Part shown: in pieces, positions 43,056-50,286 of the stretch
How the letters are laid out: every line of letters begins with the position of its first letter
How positions within the stretch are numbered: the stretch's first letter is position 1
Assembly: GCF_022664455.2 (NCBI RefSeq)
Contig: NZ_JAKRKC020000001.1
Location: 4,221,001 to 4,285,000 of the forward strand
DNA length: 64,000 bases
Reading direction: 5' to 3'
Origin: Actinomadura luzonensis
GTDB lineage: Bacteria > Actinomycetota > Actinomycetes > Streptosporangiales > Streptosporangiaceae
Notes under the pieces: generated by a model
Seen by the model: the letters and a program-made list of their open reading frames with translations, nothing else
What the model was told of the DNA's origin: nothing
Databases searched by the model: none
Made by a program: the position numbers and the translations under genes

Positions 43056-45668
43056 TCACGGCGTGGCGGCGGTGGCGCCGGTCACCGCGGCCGACCAGTA
43101 CAACGCCCTGGCGACCTGCGGGAACAGCCCCTTCGGATGGTTGCGGAACATCGGCTCGGTGCCGAACATGACGACGGCCGCGCCGCGTTCGTCCCGTCCG
43201 CTGATCACCGCCGCCTGCCCCCTGGCCTGCTCGGGGCCGCCCGCGCCGGTGCCGGGGTCGGGCCGCCAGTGACCGGCGACGAGGGGCCCGTCGGCCGCGT
43301 ACGCCTGCTCGACCGTGACCTCGGGCCCGAGCCCGGTGAACCAGCGCGGCGAGTACACGAACGAGTGCTCCGGCGACCCCGCCCCGACCGCCCCGGACGG
43401 GGCCGACACGACGCGGACCACGCCGTTGGCGTCGGAGCGGCCGGCGACCGCGGTCGCGGTGAGCAGCCCGGCCGCCGCGTTGAACGCCGCGCCCGTGCCG
43501 CCGCGGGTGACCACGCCGCCGGTGGCGAGGAAGGCGTCCAGCGCCGCCCGCGCGGCCGGGTTGAGCGCGGTGTGGCTGAGCCCGCTGGAGACGAACAGCA
43601 CGTCCGTCGCGCTCCAGTCGAAGCCGGCGTTGAGCACGGCGGTGGAGACCGGGGTGACCTGGAAGCCCATCTCGCGCAGCGTGAACAGCTCGTCCGCGGA
43701 GACGGCGGCGGCGACCCGCACCGGCGTCAGCGGCGTCCCGGTGGCGTCGCCGGCCGGGGTGAAGGTCACGCCGTAGCGGTCGGCGACGGTCCTCGCCTGG
43801 CGGCGGGCGTCGGCGGGGACGATCGCGCGGCCGCCGGCCGTCCAGGTCAGCGCGACACCCTGGGCGAGCAGGTCGTTGACCGCCTGGACCTCCTTGGCGT
43901 CGCCGACCTGGAGCGCGAGCGGCCCGGCGGCGCGCGGCACCGACCCGGTCGGCGCGGCGGCGCGCACCGGCTCGGCCGCGACGCGCGGCGCCGCGCCGGT
44001 CACCGGCGTGACGGTGGCGCCCCAGAGCAGGGCGTGGCTCCAGCCGGAGATGTCGTACATGGCGTCCACCCGGGGCGAGATGTCCGCGCCGGGCTCCAGC
44101 ATGACGTTGGCCAGGCCGCGCTTGGGCTGGCGCAGGTCCACGACGTACGAGCCGGCCGGGTACGTCCTGCCGTCCGCGCGGAAGGCGTGCCTGGCCCGCT
44201 CCACCCGCACGTCGTTGGCCACGAGGTGGTCGACCAGGCGGGCGGCGGCGGTGGCCGAGCGCTGCCCGGTGATGACGTACGCGCGGGGGTAGGTGGTGGT
44301 GTAGACGTCCTCGGGGCCGAAGCCGGGCACGATGCCGAGCGGCACCGTCCTCGCCGGCTCGCCGGCCGCGCCGCGCCGGAACACCTCGATCTGGTCGGCG
44401 ATCAGCTCGTCGTGCCGGTCCCGCACGAACGTGTACGCGGCGCGGACGGCGGCGGCGGCCACGTCGGTGTTGATCGCCGAGCGGCGGCGCAGCTCCTCGA
44501 CCGGCAGGTTGACGTAGTCGGCGTTGTTGACCCGCAGCGGGATCTCGACGGTGTGCGAGGCGACCGTGCCGTGGAAGGGGGCGTACTGCGGGGTGAAGAT
44601 CGGCGGCCAGTCGTCCCAGCCCTCGGCGCTGTCGCGGAACGGGATCTGCGCCGGGCGCACGCCGTCCTTGTCGAAGGTGTAGCCGAGGCCGTTCACGGCG
44701 GCCTCCATGCCGAGGCCGTTGGCGTAGGCGTTCCTGATGAACAGGTCGTACTCGTAGTTGGCGCCGTGCGGCGGGGTCGTGGGCTCGATGAGCGTGCCGT
44801 TGACGTAGCCGTGCAGGTCGATCATGGTGACCGGCTGGGCGTCGATCATGAGCCGGCGCATCGCCCGGACCTCGGGCTGGGAGGCGGTGACGAAGTCGCG
44901 GTTGAGGTCGAAGCCGTTCCCGTTGGGGCGGACGCCGTTGACGCGGCCGTCGGGGTTGGCGGTGACGTTGAAGTAGAGGCGGGTGCGGGCGAGCAGCGCC
45001 GCGACCGCCGGGTCGGTGCTGGTGGCCAGTTCCTCCACGGTGCGGAGGACGGCGTCGGTGCCCTCCCACTCGTTGCCGTGGATGTTGGCGTTGACGTACA
45101 GCGGGGCCTTGTAACGGGCGGCCAACCGGCGGTCGCGGGCGGCGGCGGCCGGGTCGTTCTCGATGAGCTCGCGCAGCCGGGTCTGCTCGCGGGCCTCGGC
45201 GCGGCTCTCGGGCGCGGTGACGGTGACGAGGTAGAGGTCGCGGCCCTCGGCGCTGTGGCCGATGATCTCGGCGCTTACCCGGTCGCTGCGCCGCTGCAGG
45301 TCGTTGAGCCTGGGGGCGATGCCGTGGTACGGGACGAGGCCGAGCTTGACGGAGGCGTCGGCGGGATTCGCGGCGGGCTCGGGGAGGCGGGTGCGGCGGG
45401 GGTAGCCGAGGTCGCGGGACGGGCCGGCGGACGTCTCCCCCGTGGTGGCGCCGGGGGCGGTGCGGAGCGTCCGGGCCTGCTGCCCGCCGGCGACGCCCGC
45501 CGCCTCCTCGTTGCGTTCCGGGCCGTTGCCGAAGTCGCGGACGGCGGGCGCGGGCGGCTCGGCCGGTCCGGCGGTCGCCGCCCCTGCCGGGACGAGGAGC
45601 ACGGCCGCGAGGGCGGCGCTCATGAGGGGGCTCATGAGGGGGCTCATGAGGGGGATGGATAAGCGCAC
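43056..45668 (-). CDS. Secreted M14-family zinc carboxypeptidase
   Basis: A protein of about 870 residues. A signal peptide (VRLSIPLMSPLMS repeats, then AALAAVLLVPAGAATA) precedes the M14 domain. The zinc site is HGNEWEG (HxxE) with a later DLHGYVN, and HTVEIPLR supplies a candidate general base. A C-terminal half with a GATase/ThuA-like look (FLATGGVVTRGGTGAAF) is common in large actinobacterial members. It would trim peptides outside the cell. I chose the GTG at 45668 because GGAGG lies five bases upstream and it gives a standard signal start. Codon 3 is TTA, the rare Leu codon that needs the bldA tRNA, so expression may be development-linked. Confidence 0.88.
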   Translation of the reverse strand: MRLSIPLMSPLMSPLMSAALAAVLLVPAGAATAGPAEPPAPAVRDFGNGPERNEEAAGVAGGQQARTLRTAPGATTGETSAGPSRDLGYPRRTRLPEPAANPADASVKLGLVPYHGIAPRLNDLQRRSDRVSAEIIGHSAEGRDLYLVTVTAPESRAEAREQTRLRELIENDPAAAARDRRLAARYKAPLYVNANIHGNEWEGTDAVLRTVEELATSTDPAVAALLARTRLYFNVTANPDGRVNGVRPNGNGFDLNRDFVTASQPEVRAMRRLMIDAQPVTMIDLHGYVNGTLIEPTTPPHGANYEYDLFIRNAYANGLGMEAAVNGLGYTFDKDGVRPAQIPFRDSAEGWDDWPPIFTPQYAPFHGTVASHTVEIPLRVNNADYVNLPVEELRRRSAINTDVAAAAVRAAYTFVRDRHDELIADQIEVFRRGAAGEPARTVPLGIVPGFGPEDVYTTTYPRAYVITGQRSATAAARLVDHLVANDVRVERARHAFRADGRTYPAGSYVVDLRQPKRGLANVMLEPGADISPRVDAMYDISGWSHALLWGATVTPVTGAAPRVAAEPVRAAAPTGSVPRAAGPLALQVGDAKEVQAVNDLLAQGVALTWTAGGRAIVPADARRQARTVADRYGVTFTPAGDATGTPLTPVRVAAAVSADELFTLREMGFQVTPVSTAVLNAGFDWSATDVLFVSSGLSHTALNPAARAALDAFLATGGVVTRGGTGAAFNAAAGLLTATAVAGRSDANGVVRVVSAPSGAVGAGSPEHSFVYSPRWFTGLGPEVTVEQAYAADGPLVAGHWRPDPGTGAGGPEQARGQAAVISGRDERGAAVVMFGTEPMFRNHPKGLFPQVARALYWSAAVTGATAATP
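45619..45654. repeat. Three 12-base direct repeats in the carboxypeptidase signal peptide
   Basis: CTCATGAGGGGG three times in a row, giving the LMSPLMSPLMS sequence in the hydrophobic lead of the secreted carboxypeptidase. Confidence 0.9.
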
Positions 45669-45782
45669 GGCGGCCTCCATGTACGCGAATGAGAGGTACG
45701 GGTTCGTTCGTACGATTCCGCGACGAGGCCGCACAAGACGCCGTGATCAAGGCGACGCCCAATCCATGTCAAACCGTGGTCG

Positions 45783-46448
45783 TCACCCCTCGGCCGGCGG
45801 GCGGGCGAGCTGGGCGACGCCCGAGCGCGGCGAGGACAGCACCGGCACGCCGGCCGCCGCCCGGGTCACGATCCGCGCCATGGACGCCTGCGCCAGCACC
45901 ACGACGTCCGCCTTGCCCGCCAGCTCGCCGAACCCCGCCAGCACCAGCGCGTCGTGCCGGGCCGCGTCGCCCGCGCGCAGCGCCTCGAACGCGCCCTCGC
46001 ACAGGTGCGGGACGATCTCGCGCCGCAGCCCGCGCCGCGCCGCCGCCCGCCGGACCGCCCTGGTGGTGGGCCCGAGCGTGGTGGCCAGCGTGGCGAGGAC
46101 GCCGACGCGCTCGCCCGTCGCCACCGCCTCCTCGGCCATGGGCTGGTCGATGCGCAGGATCGGCAGCTCCGCGAACGGGCGGGCGCGCTCGGCGGCCTCG
46201 CCGATGGAGGAGCAGGTGACCAGCAGCGTCTCCGCGCCCGACTCCTTGGCGAACGCGGCGTAGGCCACCAGGCGGCGCAGCACGTGCGGGGGCGGGCCGC
46301 CGTGGGCGATGGTGTCCTGGAGGAGGCTCTCGTCGGCGAAGTGCACGATCTGCGCGCCGGGGCGCACCTCGGCGGCGAGCTCGCCGAGCGGGGCGGCGAG
46401 GGCGGGGACGGTGTGCAGCATCGCGATCTTGCCGGTGGGGGTGCTCAT
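45783..46448 (-). CDS. Asp/Glu-racemase-fold protein with one catalytic Cys
   Basis: A 221-residue protein of the aspartate/glutamate/hydantoin racemase superfamily. The first active-site Cys is in LLVTCSSIGEA (about residue 79). The second, normally in a VVLGCT-like strand, is replaced: VVVLAQASMARI. Two-base racemases need both, so this may be a decarboxylase- or isomerase-like member using one Cys. The start ATG overlaps the aldolase stop (ATGA), making it the third gene of a kinase-aldolase operon. A sugar-acid or polyol catabolic step is therefore more likely than amino acid racemisation. Confidence 0.78.
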   Translation of the reverse strand: MSTPTGKIAMLHTVPALAAPLGELAAEVRPGAQIVHFADESLLQDTIAHGGPPPHVLRRLVAYAAFAKESGAETLLVTCSSIGEAAERARPFAELPILRIDQPMAEEAVATGERVGVLATLATTLGPTTRAVRRAAARRGLRREIVPHLCEGAFEALRAGDAARHDALVLAGFGELAGKADVVVLAQASMARIVTRAAAGVPVLSSPRSGVAQLARPPAEG

Positions 46449-47521
46449 CGGGCGCTCCAGGGGTGGGCGTACTCGTCCACGACGGCGGCCAGCCGCCGCA
46501 GCCTCGGCACGGCACGCTCCCGCAACGCGGCCCCCAGCTCATCCCCGCCGCCGGGTCCGCCACCTGCCCCTGCACCGCCACCCGTCCCAGGGCCGCCACC
46601 GATCCCGGGGCCGCCGCGACCGTCACCGATCCCCGCACCGCCGCCGATCCCGAGGCCGTCACCGATCCCCGCACCGCCGCCCATCCCCGCGCCGCCGGCC
46701 ATTCCCGGGCCGCCGGCCCCCGTTCCGACCAGGTCGCTCCAGACGGCCCGGCCGGCGAGCATGCCGGAGGCGCCCGCCCGGCAGGCGGCCCGCACCGCCG
46801 CCGGGAAGTCGTCGCGCTCGACCCCCTGCGACAGCACCACCCACGGCACGGGGATCACCGCGTCCAGCCGCGCGCACTCCTCCACCAGCCGCTCCTCGGG
46901 CGCCGCGCCGCCCAGGGGCACCTGCGCCTTGTACAGGCTCGGCCGCAGCCCCGCCAGCTCCGCCGCCGCCTCCCGGATCGCGGCCGGCCCGTCGAACGCG
47001 TCGTCCTGCCCGGCCGCCGGCCTGGCCACGCCCTCCAGCACCGACAGCAGCCCGGCCGCCGCGCACCTGCGGACGAACTCGGCCGCGATCTCCAGGCGGC
47101 GGTCCCGCTCCTCGTCGTCCCGCCAGATGAGCAGCAGCTTGGCGGCGACCGCGCCGGCCGCGCGGGCGGCGTCCAGGTCCACCCGGTCGTCGAGCGCGGT
47201 GTCCTCGACGGGGCCGTCCGGCTCCTGCCGCAGGGCGTCGGCCGCGACGATCAGCCCGCCGCCGGTGACCAGGCCCTCGGCGGCCACCCGGTGGAAGCCG
47301 TGGTCCTGGTCGATGAGGAAGCCGGAGGCGTGCGGGCCGAGCTCGCGGGCCACGGCCAGCTTGAACGCGGTGAGGACGGCGTCGTCCACGCGGCGGCCGG
47401 TGGCGGCGGCGTACATCTGCCGCAGGCTCTCGCGCTGGTCCATCGCCACCATGGCGAACCCGCCGGAGGGGCGGGCCAGCAGGTCGAGCGTGGGGGTCGC
47501 GGTGCCGGTGGGGGAGGTCAT
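46445..47521 (-). CDS. Class I aldolase of the LacD/tagatose-bisphosphate aldolase type
   Basis: A 358-residue (beta/alpha)8 aldolase. The candidate Schiff-base Lys is in SLYKAQVPLG (about 203). MVAMDQRESLRQM near the N-terminus, the LIDQDHGFH strand and KLLLIWRDDEE are also typical of the family. Between about 270 and 325 it carries a long Gly/Ala/Ile/Met insertion (GGAGMGGGAGIGDG-type repeats) just before the last helix, absent from usual members. Start and stop overlap the kinase and racemase-like genes by ATGA. Together they suggest cleavage of a phosphorylated ketose after the FGGY kinase step. The actual sugar is unknown. Confidence 0.82.
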   Translation of the reverse strand: MTSPTGTATPTLDLLARPSGGFAMVAMDQRESLRQMYAAATGRRVDDAVLTAFKLAVARELGPHASGFLIDQDHGFHRVAAEGLVTGGGLIVAADALRQEPDGPVEDTALDDRVDLDAARAAGAVAAKLLLIWRDDEERDRRLEIAAEFVRRCAAAGLLSVLEGVARPAAGQDDAFDGPAAIREAAAELAGLRPSLYKAQVPLGGAAPEERLVEECARLDAVIPVPWVVLSQGVERDDFPAAVRAACRAGASGMLAGRAVWSDLVGTGAGGPGMAGGAGMGGGAGIGDGLGIGGGAGIGDGRGGPGIGGGPGTGGGAGAGGGPGGGDELGAALRERAVPRLRRLAAVVDEYAHPWSAR

Positions 47522-49245
47522 GCGGGCTCCGATCGGTGGGTGTTCGTCCCGTTCCCGGGCCCGGCCCCGGGACGGCGGGCGGTGGCGAGGAAGCGGGCGT
47601 ACTGGGAGGTGTAGTCGAGGGCCGGGTCGGGCGGATGGCGTACGGCGGGCAGGACGGGGACGTCGTCCAGCGAGCCGCCCGCCTGCCCGGCGACGAGGGC
47701 GGCCCCGGCGCAGACGGCGTCGCCGGTGCGGAGCACGTCCAGCGGGACGGGCGTGACGGCGGCCTTGACCCGCATCCAGAGCGGGATCCTGGCCTGCCCG
47801 CCGAACGCGACCACCCGCCCGGGCACCACCCCGGCCAGCGCGGCCACCTCGTCGGTGATCCAGCGCACGTGCAGGCACGCGCCCTCGACGGCCGCCGCCA
47901 GCAGGTCCCCCGGCCCGTGCTCCGGGCCGAGGCCGGAGATCGTCACCCGTCTCGCCCGGTCGGGCGCGGGCGCCACCCGGCCGCGCAGGTACGGCTCCAC
48001 GACGACCCCGGTCGGCACCCGCACCCCGTCCAGCCACCGCGCCACCCTGCCGTACCGCCCGCCCGCCCCACCCCCGCCTTCCGGATCGCCCGAGGCGGCC
48101 CCCGGCTGCCCCGCCCCTGGCAGGGGCGTCGTGGCGGCCGTCCCGGACGACGCCGCACAGGCCAGGTGACGCGTCTCGCCGGACGGGAAGGCCGTCCCGG
48201 GCCTCGTGAGGGTGGTCTCGGGAGGCGGGAAAGCCGCGGCAGAGACCGGGCACGGCGTCTCACCGTGCGGAAGGGCCGCCTCGGGCGTCGGGAGGGACGC
48301 CTCGGAGAGCGGGAGAGGCGTCTCGGAGGGTGGGAGGGGCGGTTCGGGTGACGGGAGGAGGGTGAGGAGCCAGTCCAGGAGGGCGCCGCTGGTGGGGAGG
48401 GCGCCGACGAGGACGGTGCCGGACCCGTCCGGCGCGGGGTCGGCCGTGACGCCCAGCGCGAGCCCCGCCGCCCCCACCGGCCGCCCGCCGCACGGGACCA
48501 TGACCGCCTCCGCCGTCCCCATCGAGTCGGCGACCTGCCCCGGCCGCCGCACCCCGGCCGCCCAGGCCCCCACCGCGTGATCGTGTCCGGCGATCACCAC
48601 GGGCACGCCGGGCGGGATCCCCGGCACGCGGGCCGTCAGCCCGCCGACCGCCTCCGTGGGCCCCGCCAGGGGCGGCAGCCGGTCGGGGCGGAGGCCGGCG
48701 AGCGCCAGCAGGTCCTCGTGGTAGGCGCGCTCGGTGACGTCGTAGGCGAGGGTGCGGGCGGCGAGCGTGGCATGGGTGCGGAGGACGCCGGTCAGCGCGT
48801 ACGCCACCGCGTCCGGCACGCTCGCCCACCACCGCATCGCCGCCAGCACCTCGGGCCGGTGCGCGCGCAGCCACAGCCACTTGGCGAGCGGGGCCTTGGC
48901 GTCGGCCCAGCGGCCGGTGGCGGCGTACAGGGCGGCGTCGTCGCGGCCGAGCGCGGCGGCCTCGGCGGCGGCGCGCGGGTCGTGCCACCACAGCAGCGGG
49001 GTGAGCGGCCGGCCGGCGCGGTCGAGCGGCACGCCGGTCTCCGCCATCCCGGCGATCCCGATCGCGCGCGGCCCGCGTCCGGCCTGCCGCGCGCAGGCGG
49101 CCAGGCCGGCCAGGACGGCGGCCACGAGGGCGGGCAGGTCGCCGGGGGCCGGCGTGCGGACGACGCAGGCGTGGGTGCCGTCCTCGGTGAAGAAGCCCAC
49201 CTTGAGGTGGGTGGTCCCGGCGTCGATCCCGGCCAGCAGCGCCAT
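47518..49245 (-). CDS. FGGY-family carbohydrate kinase
   Basis: A 575-residue ribulo/xylulokinase-type protein. It shows the first phosphate loop GIDAGTTHLKVG, substrate-side LLWWHDPRA, VIAGHDHAVGAWAAG opening the second domain, and the C-terminal VVAFGGQARIPLWMRVKA. About 100 residues in the middle (around 325-425) are a Pro/Ser/Thr/Glu-rich insert of repeated PETPLP-like units that standard FGGY kinases lack. I chose MALLAGIDAG at 49245 since the upstream frame is shadow. Its stop overlaps the aldolase start. A DeoR regulator is divergent across a 73-base gap, as is common for sugar operons, with the sugar phosphate as likely inducer. Confidence 0.85.
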   Translation of the reverse strand: MALLAGIDAGTTHLKVGFFTEDGTHACVVRTPAPGDLPALVAAVLAGLAACARQAGRGPRAIGIAGMAETGVPLDRAGRPLTPLLWWHDPRAAAEAAALGRDDAALYAATGRWADAKAPLAKWLWLRAHRPEVLAAMRWWASVPDAVAYALTGVLRTHATLAARTLAYDVTERAYHEDLLALAGLRPDRLPPLAGPTEAVGGLTARVPGIPPGVPVVIAGHDHAVGAWAAGVRRPGQVADSMGTAEAVMVPCGGRPVGAAGLALGVTADPAPDGSGTVLVGALPTSGALLDWLLTLLPSPEPPLPPSETPLPLSEASLPTPEAALPHGETPCPVSAAAFPPPETTLTRPGTAFPSGETRHLACAASSGTAATTPLPGAGQPGAASGDPEGGGGAGGRYGRVARWLDGVRVPTGVVVEPYLRGRVAPAPDRARRVTISGLGPEHGPGDLLAAAVEGACLHVRWITDEVAALAGVVPGRVVAFGGQARIPLWMRVKAAVTPVPLDVLRTGDAVCAGAALVAGQAGGSLDDVPVLPAVRHPPDPALDYTSQYARFLATARRPGAGPGNGTNTHRSEPA

Positions 49246-49306
49246 GTTGTCACTATACGACCATAAGTTGGCGTAAATCCGCCATCCTCGGCGCGGCGCG
49301 TCCGCC

Positions 49307-50083
49307 ATGATGGTGACCATGGACGACCCCGGCCTGCGCTACTCCTCGGCCCCCACCCGCAGGGAGGCGATCCTGCGCCGGGTCGAGCTGGACGGCTACG
49401 TCGCCGCCGCCGACCTGGTGAGCGAGCTCGGCGTCTCCCCCAACACGGTCCGCCGCGACCTGCGCAGGCTGGCCGGGGACGGCCTGGTGCGGGCGGTGCG
49501 CGGCGGGGCGGCGGCGGTGGACGCGGGCGCGGTGCCGTTCGCGGACCGCAGCGCCCAGGCGGCCGAGGCCAAGCGGGCGATCGCGGCGGCGGCGGTGCGG
49601 CACGTCGAGCCGGGCACGGCGGTGGCGCTCGACTCCGGCACCACCACGCTGGAGATCGCCCGGCTGCTGCCCGCCGGCGCGGGGCTGACCGTGATCACCC
49701 ATTCGCTGCCGGCGATCGCGGTGCTCGCACCGCGCGCGGACGTCACGCTCATCGGCGTCGGCGGCCAGTACGGCCGGGAGACGCGCTCGTTCGGCGGCCC
49801 GGAGACGCTGGCGGCGCTGGAGCACCTGCGCGTGCGGACGTTGTTCCTGGCCGCGACCGCGCTCGACGCGGCCGGCGTGTACGGGGCGACGCCGTACGAG
49901 GCCGAGACCAAGCGCCGGCTGGTCGCCGCCGCCCGCCGCACGGTCGTGGTGGCGGACGCGCGCAAGTTCGCGCTGGACGCGCCGATCCGGGTGTGCGGCT
50001 GGGAGGCGGTGGAACGCCTGGTCACCGACGCTCCCCCGCCGCCCGGACTCCCGGCGGTCCCGGTGGACGTCGCCCGCCCGTGA
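49307..50083 (+). CDS. DeoR-family sugar-operon repressor
   Basis: A 258-residue DeoR protein. The HTH is TRREAILRRVELDGYVAAADLVSELGVSPNTVRRDLRRL in outline (about 17-57). A sugar-phosphate sensing domain follows, with the VALDSGTTTLEIA loop, VITHSLPAI and the late ETKRRLVAAARRTVVVADARKF signature. Three starts are close together (49307, 49310, 49319) and no ribosome site decides among them. It is divergent from the kinase-aldolase operon, which it most likely represses. The lyase gene downstream has its own promoter. Confidence 0.9.
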   Translation: MMVTMDDPGLRYSSAPTRREAILRRVELDGYVAAADLVSELGVSPNTVRRDLRRLAGDGLVRAVRGGAAAVDAGAVPFADRSAQAAEAKRAIAAAAVRHVEPGTAVALDSGTTTLEIARLLPAGAGLTVITHSLPAIAVLAPRADVTLIGVGGQYGRETRSFGGPETLAALEHLRVRTLFLAATALDAAGVYGATPYEAETKRRLVAAARRTVVVADARKFALDAPIRVCGWEAVERLVTDAPPPPGLPAVPVDVARP

Positions 50084-50131
50084 GCCCGCCCGTGAGCCCG
50101 CCCGTGAGCCTTCCGCGATAGGCCCTCCGAT

Positions 50132-50153
50132 TCACTGCAAATAAGTGCAGTGA
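50132..50153. promoter_or_regulatory. Perfect inverted repeat upstream of the rhamnogalacturonan lyase
   Basis: Eight-base arms TCACTGCA and TGCAGTGA around AATAAG, followed directly by a TTTCGCGAAA palindrome. It lies 50 bases past the DeoR stop and about 55 bases before the lyase -35. It could be a regulator site or a weak terminator; no T-run follows, which favours an operator. Confidence 0.55.
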
Positions 50154-50206
50154 TTTCGCGAAAAAACGGTGCGGAACAGCAGCCGAAACAGCAGAGAAAC
50201 GTATCC

Positions 50207-50235
50207 TTGACAAATTCAACGGGCGCGTTGATTAT
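50207..50235 (+). promoter_or_regulatory. Sigma-70-type promoter with internal operator for the lyase gene
   Basis: TTGACA at 50207 and GATTAT at 50230 with 17-base spacing form a clear promoter 50 bases before the lyase start. Between them lies an inverted repeat TCAAC-GGGCGC-GTTGA (50216-50231), so a repressor bound there would block polymerase. Downstream, AGGAG precedes the ATG. Confidence 0.7.
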
Positions 50236-50286
50236 ATCGATTCAATCCCGCGCCCTCATGCGGGCCGCATCCCAGGAGCCCGTTCG

